DNA from: Herbiconiux aconitum
Lineage (GTDB): Bacteria; Actinomycetota; Actinomycetes; Actinomycetales; Microbacteriaceae
Direction: 5' to 3'
DNA length: 64,000 nt
Assembly (NCBI RefSeq): GCF_024979235.1
Contig: NZ_JANLCM010000002.1
Span: forward strand, 930,001 to 994,000
Shown: one piece after another, positions 19,353 through 28,081 of the stretch
Position numbering within the stretch: the first letter of the stretch is position 1
Layout of the letters: each line of letters opens with the position of its first letter
Notes under the pieces: generated by a model
The model's input: only the letters and a program-made list of their open reading frames with translations
Told to the model about the DNA's origin: nothing
Databases searched by the model: none
Position numbers and translations under genes: made by a program

Positions 19353-20221
19353 GGATGCACACTCGTGGCGGTGGCCGCCTGTCCGGACACGTTCTCGGGG
19401 TCGGGGTCGGTCGGCAACGATGCGGAATCGGTCGACGCGGCATCCGTCGCCCCGGCGCCGGCGACGGGATGGCCGCCCTGGGCCGACCCGGAATCGAGGC
19501 CGAGCAACTGGTCGAGCCCCAGGATCACGCCGCGTGCAGTGGCCGCCGCTGCGAGAGCCAGCGTGATTCCGGCCGCGTAGGCGCTCGGCGAGATGGTCTC
19601 ATGGGTGATCGTGAGCACTTCGCCGGTGCCGCCGAACACGACGTCCTGCTTGGCCACGATCCCGTTCAGGCGCAGGCTGTGGATGGGGATGCTCGCCACC
19701 TGCTGCCCGCGCGCCCGCTGGTCGGTGTGAGGAGCGGCGACCGGTCCGATGGCGGCCCGCGCCGCACCCATCAGTTCGGCGGTGCGCACGGCGGTGCCCG
19801 AGGGCGAATCGACCTTCGTGGAAGCATGCGTCTCGACGATCTCGATCGAGTCGAAGTACCGCGCCGCCATCGCGGCGAACGACGTGGCGAGAACGGAGCC
19901 GAGCGAGAAGTTCGGAATCACCACGATGCCCGACGTGGGCTCGTCGCCGAGGCTGCGACGGAGGCCCGCGATGCGGTCGGCCGACCATCCGGACGTGCCG
20001 ATCAGAAGGTTCTTGCCGTTCGCCACCGCGAACTCGACGACCCTCTGGGTGACACCAGGCACCGTGACGTCCACCACGAGCTCGGCCACCAACATGTCGT
20101 CGAGGGAGCTCCGCGAATCCAGCGAGGCGACGAGTTCGAACTCGGGCGACTCCTCCACGAGACCCGAGATCAGTCGGCCCATCTTCCCTGTCGCACCGAC
20201 GACGGCAACCTTCGTAGTCAT
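19349..20221 (-). CDS. dapB: 4-hydroxy-tetrahydrodipicolinate reductase
   Basis: Second step of the diaminopimelate/lysine branch, NAD(P)H-dependent. 290 aa: N-terminal VAVVGATGKMGRL nucleotide site and the catalytic block ETHASTKVDSPSGTA, with the acid/base His132 and Lys136 kept, while the second His of the common HH pair is Ala. The core ends near residue 245; a 45-residue Gly/Ala/Ser/Asp tail follows that has no role in the known fold. Divergent from the acetyltransferase across 338 bp of repeats. Confidence 0.96.
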   Translation of the reverse strand: MTTKVAVVGATGKMGRLISGLVEESPEFELVASLDSRSSLDDMLVAELVVDVTVPGVTQRVVEFAVANGKNLLIGTSGWSADRIAGLRRSLGDEPTSGIVVIPNFSLGSVLATSFAAMAARYFDSIEIVETHASTKVDSPSGTAVRTAELMGAARAAIGPVAAPHTDQRARGQQVASIPIHSLRLNGIVAKQDVVFGGTGEVLTITHETISPSAYAAGITLALAAAATARGVILGLDQLLGLDSGSAQGGHPVAGAGATDAASTDSASLPTDPDPENVSGQAATATSVHP

Positions 20222-20265
20222 TGTTCCAGCTTATTGCGCGCCGCCGCCGCTGCGGCGCGCCTTGC
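20222..20265 (+). repeat. Fragment G of the dispersed repeat
   Basis: Just upstream of dapB. It reads CTTATTGC followed by a GCGCGCCGCC/GGCGGCGCGC-like palindrome, matching the core of the full copies (CTTATTGCTCGCGCCGCC) with small differences, and then diverges. Too short to be certain. Confidence 0.4.
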
Positions 20266-20331
20266 GAAGTGGTCGTGGGAGCCCACGCACCGGGCGCTCT
20301 CACCGCAGAACGCGCCGTCACGCCGCCGCGT

Positions 20332-20528
20332 TCCGCCGACCCCATTTCGTTGACCGCGCTTCGTTGACCCCATTTCGTTGACCGCGCTTCGTTGACCGCG
20401 TTTCGCCGACCGCGTTACCCCGACCCCACTTCGCCGACCGCGTTACCCCGACCCCACTTCGCCGACCGCGTTCCGCCGGCCCCGTTCCGCCCGGGCCCGT
20501 TTCGCCGGGCCCGCTTCGTCGTGCCCGC
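20332..20528 (+). repeat. 14-bp tandem repeat array
   Basis: About 14 head-to-tail copies of a 14-bp unit, consensus TTCGYYGACCGCGT, alternating in the middle with the variant TACCCCGACCCCAC; one unit near 20486 has an extra base. The period is not a multiple of three and no frame reads through cleanly, so it is not coding. It fills the space between dapB and the acetyltransferase promoter. Confidence 0.85.
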
Positions 20529-20559
20529 TCGGTCGGCCGGCGGCTCGTAGGCTGGGGGC

Positions 20560-21033
20560 ATGCGCATCCGAACCGGCGACGTCACCGGCGGCCCCGAACG
20601 AGCTCTTCTCGACGACTACTTCGCGTTCCGTGCCGGGGCGTTTCCGCAGTCCGGCGGGCCGTACACCGTGTCGTACCCGTCTCCCGTGGACTTCGACGGC
20701 GTGAACGGCGTCTTCCTCGTGGTCGAAGACGACGAGGGAACCCCGGTGGGCTGCGGCGGCATCCGGATGCTCGCCGACGCGGATGCGGGCGTCGTGCGCT
20801 TCGAGGTCAAGCACGTCTGGCTCTCTCCCGCCATGCGGGGGCGCGGTTGGGCCGGGCTGCTCATGGCAGACCTGGAGCACCGGGCGCGCACCTTCGGCGC
20901 CACCGAACTCGTGCTCGACACCCACGACACGCTCGACGGGGCGGCCCGCCTCTACGCACGCCTCGGCTACGAGCAGATCCCGCCCTACAACGACAACCCC
21001 AACGCGACCCGCTGGTACCGCAAGCTCCTTTAG
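20560..21033 (+). CDS. GNAT-family N-acetyltransferase
   Basis: 157 aa with the GNAT acetyl-CoA motif in KHVWLSPAMRGRGWAGLLMADLE (R/Q-x-x-G-x-G/A pattern) and a C-terminal ARLYARLGYEQIPPY block. Substrate unknown. TAGGCT lies exactly 6 nt before the ATG, so the transcript is probably leaderless, although GGGGG just before ATG could weakly pair with 16S rRNA. Confidence 0.88.
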   Translation: MRIRTGDVTGGPERALLDDYFAFRAGAFPQSGGPYTVSYPSPVDFDGVNGVFLVVEDDEGTPVGCGGIRMLADADAGVVRFEVKHVWLSPAMRGRGWAGLLMADLEHRARTFGATELVLDTHDTLDGAARLYARLGYEQIPPYNDNPNATRWYRKLL

Positions 21034-21044
21034 AACTTGAACCG

Positions 21045-21240
21045 GGAATGTGGGTACCGCTTCGCCCCTTCCCGCGCTCGCCCGGCCTTCGGCTGGTCGG
21101 GCGCTCATTGCTCGCGCCGCCGCTGCTGCGGCGCGAGGCGACATGTTCGCGAGCGGTCGCTGACGCGGCCGCGCGCTCACCTTGGGTCATCGAGCGCGGC
21201 CCGCAGCCTGCGCTCTCGTTCCCAAGTCAGAGGGCGGTGG
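21045..21240 (+). repeat. Dispersed structured repeat, copy B
   Basis: Full-length forward copy between the converging acetyltransferase and phosphatase genes. Order: GGGTACCGCTTCGCC end motif, hairpin CGCCCGGCCTTCGGCTGG, CTCGCGCCGC/GCGGCGCGAG palindrome, the invariant 19-mer TGCGGCGCGAGGCGACATG at 21127-21145, a degenerate GCGGTCGC...GCGGCCGC stem, CACCTTGGGTCATCGAGCG, and GCGGCCCGCAGCCTGCG before CTCGTTCCCAAGTC. Confidence 0.85.
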
Positions 21241-21254
21241 GATGTGGCGGCAAG

Positions 21255-21857
21255 CTAATACGGCTGCGGGTCGTTCACACCGGTACGCAACTCCACCGGC
21301 AAGTGGCCCAGGTCGTTGTAGGCCACGAGCTCAGGCAGGCGGCCGGCCTTGAATCGGATGATCGTGAGACCCGCGTGCGCCTGGTTCAGCCCGGCCCAGC
21401 GCCACTCCGGCGCATCCATCGCCTCCCGCACGAACCAGGCGATCACGAAGTTGTGCGTGATCAGCAGGTCGTGGGTGGTGGCGCGTGACGGGGTCAGGAA
21501 TTCGGCCACCGCATCCGACATCTGGGCGCGTCCGGCCTCCACCTCGTCTTCGGTGACGGAGTTGAAGAAGGGCTCGAAGTTGTGGGGCATCTGCGGCGAG
21601 TATCCGGTCGGCACACAGTCGAAGAGCAGGGCGCTCGGCTTGGGGTCGAGGGCCGGCAGGTGCTCGCTCATGATGAGCGCGGTCTGCTCGGCGCGCTGCA
21701 GGGGCGAATGCCAGACGTTGTCGAAGGGCACACCGCCGAGCCGATCCGCGATCAGCCGTGCCTGGCGTTGGCCGCGCGGGGAGAGGGGTCCGTCGTCGAC
21801 GCCGTGCTCGGCGTCGAGCTGCTCCCCGTGACGCACGAGGTAGAGGGTGTGGGCCAT
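21255..21857 (-). CDS. Histidine phosphatase family protein
   Basis: 200-aa phosphoglycerate-mutase-like phosphatase. The phospho-accepting His is in LVRHGEQ (residues 7-13), the second catalytic His in LLITHNFVIAWF, with PLSPRGQRQARL and SPLQRAEQTA between. Substrate unknown. The ATG overlaps the TGA of the M16 peptidase (TGATG), so it is in that operon. Confidence 0.93.
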   Translation of the reverse strand: MAHTLYLVRHGEQLDAEHGVDDGPLSPRGQRQARLIADRLGGVPFDNVWHSPLQRAEQTALIMSEHLPALDPKPSALLFDCVPTGYSPQMPHNFEPFFNSVTEDEVEAGRAQMSDAVAEFLTPSRATTHDLLITHNFVIAWFVREAMDAPEWRWAGLNQAHAGLTIIRFKAGRLPELVAYNDLGHLPVELRTGVNDPQPY

Positions 21858-23227
21858 CAGATGTTCACCACTTGGCGAAAGGCGTCGTCATCGACCGGGC
21901 CGACCGCGGCGATGCTCACCGGATGCGCAGCCAGCTCCTGCGCGAGTTCCTGCACGTCGTCGCGCGTCACGGCCATCAGGCGGCGCACACTCTCGTCGAG
22001 GTCGACGAACTCGCCCAGGGTGAGTTCGGAGCGGCCGAGCCGCGACATGCGCGTGTCGGAGTCTTCGAGTGCGAGGGCGGCAGAGCCCGAGAGCTGGCCG
22101 TGGGCGCGATCGAGTTCGTCGGCCGAGATGCCGTCGGCAGCGAGGCGGCGCAGCTCGCTCAGCATGAGTTCGCTGACCGTGCCCGAGCGCTCGGGGGTGC
22201 AGCCGGCGTACATCGTGAACACGCCCGCATCCGAGTAGCTGGCCGCGTAGGAGTAGACGGAATAGGCGAGGCCGCGCTTCTCACGCACCTCCTGGAACAG
22301 TCGCGACGACATTCCGCCGCCGAACGCGGAGTTCAGCACGGCCATCGTGGTGCGACGGTCGTCGGTGGCGACGAGTCCGGGCATGCCCACCATCACACTC
22401 GCCTGTTCGGTGGGTTTGGCGACCACGCTGACCGGGCGAGGGCGACCGAGCACGGCCGGCTCGACGGATCGGCGGGGGCGCGGGGCAGCGATGATCGAGA
22501 GGTCCCAACCCGACGCATCCAGAGCCGCCGTCACGGCCGCCACGATGGCATCGTGATCGACGGCACCGGCTGCCGAGACCACGAGGTCGTTGGGCCGGTA
22601 GGAGGCGGTGTAATGCTCCCACACGGCGTCGCGAGTGACGGCGCGGATGGTCTCCGGCGTTCCGCCGACCGGGCGGCCCAACGGATGCTCGCCGAGCACG
22701 GCTTCGAACAGACGCTCCCCCACGAGATCCGACGGGTCGTCTTCGGCCATGGCGAGCTCTTCGAGGATGACGCCGCGCTCGGTTTCGAACTCACCGTGCT
22801 CGAGGAGCGAGGAGGTCAGCATGTCGGCGATGACCGTGACGGCCATCGGCAGGTCGGCGTCGCGAACCTTCGCGTAGTAGCAGGTGTACTCCTTGGCCGT
22901 GACGGCGTTGTGCTCACCGCCGACCGAGTCGAACGAGATCGCGATGTCGAGTGCGGTGCGACTCGGCGTGCCCTTGAAGAGCAGGTGCTCGAGGAAGTGC
23001 GTCGACCCGAATCGCGACGGCACACCGGCAACGGCGCCCAGCTCGTCGCGCGAGCCGGCGGCCACCCAGTAGCCGATGGTGGCGCTGCGACTGCCCGGGA
23101 TGTGCTCGGTGAGGATGCGCACCCCGCTCGGCAGGATCGTTCGCCGCACCAGCCCTTCGGCGACGGTGCCGATCGAGAGTTCCGGAAGGTCAAGGGGTAG
23201 TGGCACGGCGTTGTTCATCAGGGGCAA
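21857..23227 (-). CDS. M16-family zinc metallopeptidase
   Basis: Pitrilysin/processing-peptidase-like protein of 456 aa. The inverted zinc motif HFLEH is at residues 77-81 with the downstream Glu in the ERGVILEELAM region; the C-terminal M16C domain contains GGGMSSRLFQEVREKRGLAYSV. One chain of this size usually dimerises. Start: TTG at 23227 has GGGAAGG five bases upstream; ATG at 23218 would lie 14 bases away from it, so TTG is preferred but not certain. Lying downstream of pnp is the conserved actinobacterial order. Confidence 0.93.
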   Translation of the reverse strand: MPLMNNAVPLPLDLPELSIGTVAEGLVRRTILPSGVRILTEHIPGSRSATIGYWVAAGSRDELGAVAGVPSRFGSTHFLEHLLFKGTPSRTALDIAISFDSVGGEHNAVTAKEYTCYYAKVRDADLPMAVTVIADMLTSSLLEHGEFETERGVILEELAMAEDDPSDLVGERLFEAVLGEHPLGRPVGGTPETIRAVTRDAVWEHYTASYRPNDLVVSAAGAVDHDAIVAAVTAALDASGWDLSIIAAPRPRRSVEPAVLGRPRPVSVVAKPTEQASVMVGMPGLVATDDRRTTMAVLNSAFGGGMSSRLFQEVREKRGLAYSVYSYAASYSDAGVFTMYAGCTPERSGTVSELMLSELRRLAADGISADELDRAHGQLSGSAALALEDSDTRMSRLGRSELTLGEFVDLDESVRRLMAVTRDDVQELAQELAAHPVSIAAVGPVDDDAFRQVVNI

Positions 23228-23237
23228 GCCTACCTTC

Positions 23238-23640
23238 CCTCGCTCCGGGAACGTGGGTACCGCTTCGCCGCTTTACCGCGGGCGTCGAGTAGGGCCCGTT
23301 GCGTGCCGCGCCGCATTCGAGTGTGCGAAACGACGGAGTTTCGCGCCCCAGACCGGAAACGACGGAGCCTCAGCCCGCAGTTCCGCGCCCCCTCCGTCGT
23401 TTCGCTCTCGTTTCCCAAGTCGTGGGGAACGAGACCGCAGGCCGCGGGCCGCGCTCGACGCCCCAGGGTGAGCGCGAGGCCGCGAAGCGACCTCACGCGA
23501 ACATGTCGCCTCGCGCCGCAGCAGCGGCGGCGCGAGCAATAAGGGCCCGCCCAGCCGAAGGCCGGGCGAGCCCGAGGGGCGGCGGGTCGGCACCCGCGAA
23601 TCTGGCGGCCCTCCGGCAGGCGGCACCCCCGCTCACCCCC
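23238..23640 (-). repeat. Dispersed structured repeat, longest copy C (inverted)
   Basis: Fills the 472-bp gap between the M16 gene and pnp. In reverse orientation it carries all modules of copy B (19-mer at 23502-23520). Beyond them is an extra module with AACGACGGAG/CTCCGTCGTT inverted repeats near 23330-23405, then a segment shared with copy A. GGGTACCGCTTCGCC stands at the left edge and a degenerate inverted version at the right edge, so this copy has terminal inverted repeats. Open frames here (for example 23299-23703) are artefacts of the repeat. Confidence 0.85.
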
Positions 23641-23648
23641 ACAAACGA

Positions 23649-23684
23649 CGGATGCCCGCCCCGACGAATCGGGACGGGCATCCG
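23649..23684 (-). terminator. pnp terminator
   Basis: Hairpin with 16-bp arms (CGGATGCCCGCCCCGA and its near-complement, 15 of 16 paired) closed by a CGAA tetraloop, 15 bp past the pnp stop. Strong stem, no long T-run. Confidence 0.8.
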
Positions 23685-23699
23685 GTGCTGCAGTGAGAC

Positions 23700-25991
23700 C
23701 TAGCCTTCGGCCGGGTCGGTCGGGCCCTCGCTGTGCGCGGCGGAACCCTCGGTGTCTGCAAGCTCGGCGAGCACCGGAGCGAGCGACAGCTTTCCGCGGT
23801 CGTCGATCTTCGTGATCTCCACGAGGATCTTCTGGCCGACGCCGAGCACGTCTTCGACGTTCTCGACACGCTTGCCACCGGAGAGCTTGCGCACCTCGGA
23901 GATGTGCAGCAGGCCGTCCTTGCCCGGGAGCAGCGAGATGAACGCACCGAAGGTCGCGAGCTTGACGACGGTTCCGAGGAACTGCTCGCCGATCTCGGGG
24001 TTCTGCGGGTTCGCGATGGCGTTGACCTGCTGGCGGGCAGCCTCGGCCGAGGGGCCGTCGACGGCGCCGATGTACACGGTGCCGTCTTCCTCGATCGAGA
24101 TGTCGGCGCCGGTCTCGTCCTGGATCGCGTTGATCGTCTTGCCCTTCGGGCCGATCAGCTCGCCGATCTTGTCGACCGGGATCTGAACCGAGATCACGCG
24201 GGGCGCGGTCGGGGCCATCTCGTCGGGCGCGTCGATCGCGGCGTTGATCACGTTGAGGATCGCGTCGCGAGCGGCCTTGGCCTGCTTGAGGGCACCATCC
24301 AGAACCGAGGTCGGGATGCCGTCGAGCTTGGTGTCGAGCTGGATCGCGGTGATGAACTCAGACGTGCCGGCGACCTTGAAGTCCATGTCACCGAGGGCGT
24401 CTTCGGCGCCGAGGATGTCGGTGAGAGCCGCGTAACGCGTCTCGCCGTCGACCTCGTCCGACACCAGACCCATAGCGATACCGGCGACCGGGGCGCGCAG
24501 CGGCACACCGGCGTTCAGCAACGACAGGGTCGAGGCGCAGACGGAACCCATCGAGGTGGAGCCGTTGGACCCGAGGGCCTCCGACACCTGACGGATCGCG
24601 TAGGGGAACTCCTCGCGGCTCGGCAGCACCGGCACGAGCGCGCGCTCGGCCAGGAAGCCGTGCCCGATCTCGCGACGCTTCGGCGAACCCACGCGGCCGG
24701 TCTCACCGGTCGAGTAGGGCGGGAAGTTGTAGTGGTGCAGGTAGCGCTTCTTCGTGATCGGGCTCAGGGAGTCGATCTGCTGCTCCATCTTGAGCATGTT
24801 CAGCGTGGTGACACCCAGGATCTGGGTCTCGCCGCGCTGGAAGATCGCCGAGCCGTGCACGCGCGGGATGACCGCGACCTCGGCGTCGAGCGGCCGGATG
24901 TCGGCCAGTCCACGGCCGTCGATGCGCACGCCCTCTTTCAGGATGCGACCACGCACGACCACCTTGGTGACCGACTTGTAGGCGGCGGAGACCATGGGCG
25001 GCACGTCGCCACCCAGCTCACCGGCGTCGACCTTGACCTGAACGGCGGCCTTGACGCGCTCCTTGAGGGCGTCGTCGGCGTTCTGGCGCTCGATCTTGTC
25101 GGCGATCTGGTAGATGTCGACGAGCTCGGCGTAGGCCAGCTCGGCGACCGCGTCGTAAGCAGCCTGCGAGTAGGGCAGGAACACGGGGTACTCCTGCACC
25201 GCCTTGTTCGCCTGCTGAGCCATCGAAGCCTGAGCCTCGACGAGCTGCTTGATGAAGGGCTTGGCGGCCTCGAGGCCCTCGGCCACGATGGCCTCGTTCG
25301 GCTTGGTGGCGCCGCCCTTGATCAGGTTCCAGCTGTTCTCGGTGGCTTCGGCCTCGACCATCATGATCGCGACATCCTGGTTGCCGTTCTTGTCGGTCAC
25401 GACACGGCCGGCCACGACGAGGTCGAACACGGCCTCTTCGAGCTGCGAGTACTTCGGGAACGCGATCCACTGGTCGGGCTCTGAGCCGTAACCCGGCATG
25501 AGCGCGAGGCGCACACCACCGATCGGACCCGAGAACGGGATGCCCGAGATCTGCGACGACGCGGAAGCGGCGTTGATCGCGAGCGAGTCGTAGAACTCGT
25601 CGGGAGCGATGCTCAGAACGGTGATGACGACCTGGACCTCGTTGCGGAGGCCGTTGACGAACGACGGACGCAGCGGGCGGTCGATCAGACGGCAGACCAG
25701 GATGGCCTCGGTCGAGGGGCGACCCTCGCGGCGGAAGAACGAACCGGGGATCTTGCCGGCGGCGTAGGAACGCTCTTCGACGTCGATCGTCAGCGGGAAG
25801 AAGTCGAAGTTGTCTTTCGGGTGCTTGCTCACGCTCGTGGCGGAGAGCAGCATGGTCTCTTCGTCGAGGTAAGCGGCAACGGCGCCCTGGGCCTGCTGCG
25901 CGAGGCGGCCGGTCTCGAAGCGAACCGTGCGGGTGCCGTACTTGCCGTTGTCGAGAACGGCTTCGGCGAATTTGATCTCAGGACCTTCCAA
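23700..25991 (-). CDS. pnp: Polyribonucleotide nucleotidyltransferase (PNPase)
   Basis: 3'-5' phosphorolytic exoribonuclease of the RNA-degradation machinery. 763 aa with two RNase PH domains (first from [15 protein letters not shown], second from [15 protein letters not shown] with the catalytic [18 protein letters not shown]), then a KH domain ([14 protein letters not shown]) and a C-terminal S1 domain ([24 protein letters not shown]). Start TTG at 25991, with AAGGAGA about 10 nt upstream. It sits far from rpsO, its usual upstream neighbour, and has a long leader. Confidence 0.98.
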   Translation of the reverse strand: MEGPEIKFAEAVLDNGKYGTRTVRFETGRLAQQAQGAVAAYLDEETMLLSATSVSKHPKDNFDFFPLTIDVEERSYAAGKIPGSFFRREGRPSTEAILVCRLIDRPLRPSFVNGLRNEVQVVITVLSIAPDEFYDSLAINAASASSQISGIPFSGPIGGVRLALMPGYGSEPDQWIAFPKYSQLEEAVFDLVVAGRVVTDKNGNQDVAIMMVEAEATENSWNLIKGGATKPNEAIVAEGLEAAKPFIKQLVEAQASMAQQANKAVQEYPVFLPYSQAAYDAVAELAYAELVDIYQIADKIERQNADDALKERVKAAVQVKVDAGELGGDVPPMVSAAYKSVTKVVVRGRILKEGVRIDGRGLADIRPLDAEVAVIPRVHGSAIFQRGETQILGVTTLNMLKMEQQIDSLSPITKKRYLHHYNFPPYSTGETGRVGSPKRREIGHGFLAERALVPVLPSREEFPYAIRQVSEALGSNGSTSMGSVCASTLSLLNAGVPLRAPVAGIAMGLVSDEVDGETRYAALTDILGAEDALGDMDFKVAGTSEFITAIQLDTKLDGIPTSVLDGALKQAKAARDAILNVINAAIDAPDEMAPTAPRVISVQIPVDKIGELIGPKGKTINAIQDETGADISIEEDGTVYIGAVDGPSAEAARQQVNAIANPQNPEIGEQFLGTVVKLATFGAFISLLPGKDGLLHISEVRKLSGGKRVENVEDVLGVGQKILVEITKIDDRGKLSLAPVLAELADTEGSAAHSEGPTDPAEG

Positions 25992-26234
25992 GAGGTCTGT
26001 CTCCTTTGTTTAGCGTCGCAACCCCGTGTGGGTCGCGACTCCTCGCGTGGGAGCAGGCGTGACGGCAGCGAAAACGAGCCGTTACGTGTGTCGATGGGCG
26101 ACGCTGTGAATGAACACATGCTGGCCACCAGTAGAAGACCTCCGCGACGCGTCTGCATGATGCAGAACGCGATTCGGAAAACCACCACCGAGGACCAGCT
26201 TCCTGCCAGCCTGCTCTCAACCTCTTTATCCTAA
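25992..26234 (-). promoter_or_regulatory. Long pnp 5' leader and probable promoter
   Basis: About 240 nt between pnp and the next gene with no reading frame of coding quality. It holds the palindrome TCTGCATGATGCAGA (26152-26166) and a GTCGC/GCGAC stem close to the start codon. GTTAGGATAAAGAGG at its upstream end resembles the GGATAAAGAG at the rpsO promoter, so transcription probably begins there. A structured pnp leader is known as an autoregulatory site in other bacteria; that role here is inference. Confidence 0.35.
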
Positions 26235-26285
26235 CAGGCGGGGGGCGGAGAACCGAGGAACGCTCGCCGTGGGTCCAGCGGGCAC

Positions 26286-26873
26286 TCAGGCCGGGATTTC
26301 GCCGAGGCCGAAGTCGACGGTGAACGGGCGCGCCGACCCGTGGATCGTGACCGGCACGACGACGGCAGCCCGGCGTGCCGCCAGGCGCCGGAGAGCGGCG
26401 CCCAGCTCGAGATCGACCTCAGGCGGTACGAACCCGGCGCGGTAGATCTGGCCGTCTCCCCCGATCAGGTCGACGGCCACGCGCAGCTCGCGGCCGAGCC
26501 AGCGACTCGCATCCGGCGTCAGCACCGCTGTCACGGGGCCTGAGGTCTTCGCCTGCGCGGCGTCGATCGCGTTCTGCCGGCGATCGGAATCGACCACCCG
26601 CAGCGTCTTCGTCGGGTCGACCTCGAGGAGTTCGACGCCCTCGAGGCTCTTCCGGGTGTTCTCACTGTCTCGGCCGTTGGGGAGGAACAGCGGCAGCACG
26701 AGCAGCACGGCGATGCCGACGGCCCCGACGAGCAGCACGATCGCAAAGATCGGACCCAGCACCGGCCAGTCGGCCCGGGTCACGAAGTTGGCGGCGATCG
26801 CCAGAACGAGAACCATCGCGAAGAGGAAGGCCTCCCACCGCCAGAACGGCTTCCATCTGCGTGTGTAGTTCAT
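26286..26873 (-). CDS. Two-helix membrane protein of unknown function
   Basis: 195 aa. A basic N-terminus (MNYTRRWKPFWRW) precedes two membrane helices (about 15-32 and 40-62); the rest is soluble, with a beta-rich C-terminus (GPVTAVLTPDASRWLGRELRVAVDL and VVVPVTIHGSARPFTVDFGLG). No family recognised. Same strand as the genes further right, separated from them by repeat copy D. Confidence 0.7.
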   Translation of the reverse strand: MNYTRRWKPFWRWEAFLFAMVLVLAIAANFVTRADWPVLGPIFAIVLLVGAVGIAVLLVLPLFLPNGRDSENTRKSLEGVELLEVDPTKTLRVVDSDRRQNAIDAAQAKTSGPVTAVLTPDASRWLGRELRVAVDLIGGDGQIYRAGFVPPEVDLELGAALRRLAARRAAVVVPVTIHGSARPFTVDFGLGEIPA

Positions 26874-26879
26874 AGGGGT

Positions 26880-27070
26880 ATTCTGCCGTGTCGGTACCGC
26901 TTCGCCGGTTCCCGCGATGCGCGGCCGGCGGTCGCGCGTCGCTTATTGCTCGCGCCGCCGCTGCTGCGGCGCGAGGCGACATGTTCGGCTTCGGTCGCTC
27001 GCGCGGCCGAGGCCTCACCCTGGGTCGTCGAGCGCGGCCCGCGGCCTGCGATCGCGAACCGCACCTTCTG
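26880..27070 (+). repeat. Dispersed structured repeat, copy D
   Basis: Forward copy directly upstream of the two-helix membrane protein. It has GTCGGTACCGCTTCGCC at the left end, a degenerate first stem, TTATTGCTCGCGCCGCC, the invariant 19-mer at 26965-26983, a GGTCGC...GCGGCC stem, CTCACCCTGGGTCGTCGAGCG and GCGGCCCGCGGCCTGCG. The following CTCGTTCCC part is degenerate. Confidence 0.83.
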
Positions 27071-27091
27071 CAAGTGACCTGCCGCTTCGGC

Positions 27092-27514
27092 TCAGCCCAG
27101 CATCAGCGCGTCGCGGTCGGTGGGGCTCACGCGGAACGGGTACATCGCCCCGGGCTGCCAATTCGGCAGCGCCGCCTGCGCGATCACGGTCTTGTAGACG
27201 GTGCGGTAGGGCTCCGCGCCCGGCAGCGTGACGTCGAGGTCGACCGCGAAGATCACGTCGCCGCCGATGCGTCCGCCGGTGTCATGCAACGCGACGACCG
27301 TGCCCGAGCCCTGGATCATCGACGCGTACATGCTCAGGTTCGTGAACGGATTCGCCGTCGCGGCGCCGTGCGTGCCAAGTGGTGCGTTCGGGTCCTTCCC
27401 GGCGAACTGCTCGGCGAGATCCGCCGACTGCCGCAGGTTCTCGGCATAATCGGTCTGCGCCGTCTGCTTGGCTCCCGCCTTCACGAGACGCCACACGTCG
27501 TTGAAGACACCCAT
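27092..27514 (-). CDS. Hypothetical protein, paralogue of its neighbour
   Basis: 140 aa. Begins MGVFNDVWRLVKAGAKQTAQ, then a helical part, and a beta-rich C-terminal domain (VIFAVDLDVTLPGAEPYRTVYKTVI...MYPFRVSPTDRDALML). The C-terminal pattern matches that of the gene at 27527-27979, so the two look like tandem duplicates. Only 12 bp separates them. No family recognised. Confidence 0.75.
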   Translation of the reverse strand: MGVFNDVWRLVKAGAKQTAQTDYAENLRQSADLAEQFAGKDPNAPLGTHGAATANPFTNLSMYASMIQGSGTVVALHDTGGRIGGDVIFAVDLDVTLPGAEPYRTVYKTVIAQAALPNWQPGAMYPFRVSPTDRDALMLG

Positions 27515-27526
27515 TGGTGCGTCGGT

Positions 27527-27979
27527 TCAGCTCGTGAGGGCGATGGCCTGCGGGTTCGCCGGGTCGACGGCCACGGTGTGCGTGGTGCCCTCGGCGTAGT
27601 TCGCGAGGAACTGCGGCGGCACCATCTCGCGTTTGGAGACCGTGTACGGAGTCTGGCCGGGAAGCGTCACCTCGATCTCCAGCTGGTACCAGGGGTTGCC
27701 CGAGGTGCGCTCCCCCGTGTCGACCGAACTGCGGATGACGGATGCCCCGGGTGCGCCGACCGCGATGATGCGGTTGAGCTCCTGGCCGTAGGCGTTCAGT
27801 ACGTCGTGGTCGGCCGACATCTGCGCGCCGACCGATCCGGCGTTCGCCATCGTGACCGGGGCGCCGTCGGTGTATCCCGCGTCGCGCATGGCCTGGTCGG
27901 CCATCTGCTGCGCTGCGGCCGCCTGGGCCGCCATGTCTCCCCCACCGAACGCGTTCTTCGCTTTGCCGAACAGACCCAT
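27527..27979 (-). CDS. Hypothetical protein with Gly/Ala/Gln-rich N-terminus
   Basis: 150 aa. MGLFGKAKNAFGGGDMAAQ start, a helical Ala/Gln segment, then a beta domain (QLEIEVTLPGQTPYTVSKREMVPP and HTVAVDPANPQAIAL). ATG at 27979 follows AGGGATGGTC; an upstream extension to 28060 has no support. Likely co-transcribed with its paralogue 27092-27514. Function unknown. Confidence 0.75.
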   Translation of the reverse strand: MGLFGKAKNAFGGGDMAAQAAAAQQMADQAMRDAGYTDGAPVTMANAGSVGAQMSADHDVLNAYGQELNRIIAVGAPGASVIRSSVDTGERTSGNPWYQLEIEVTLPGQTPYTVSKREMVPPQFLANYAEGTTHTVAVDPANPQAIALTS

Positions 27980-28081
27980 GACCATCCCTTGTCTCGCCTT
28001 GTCGCTCAGTGTGCCAGAGCCGGAACCTCCGAACAAGGCACACCTCGACACCTGTCGCACTCGGCGATCCTCAGAACCGAT

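Noticed and set aside
20332-20528. Considered as a CRISPR array
   Set aside because: Units are contiguous 14-bp repeats without spacers, and no cas genes are present.
23299-23703. Open frames in the gap between the M16 gene and pnp
   Set aside because: They arise from the structured repeat; the same peptide fragments appear at each repeat copy and in several frames.
23733-25484. 583-codon plus-strand frame opposite pnp
   Set aside because: Antisense of pnp, Val/Asp/Leu/His-rich shadow.
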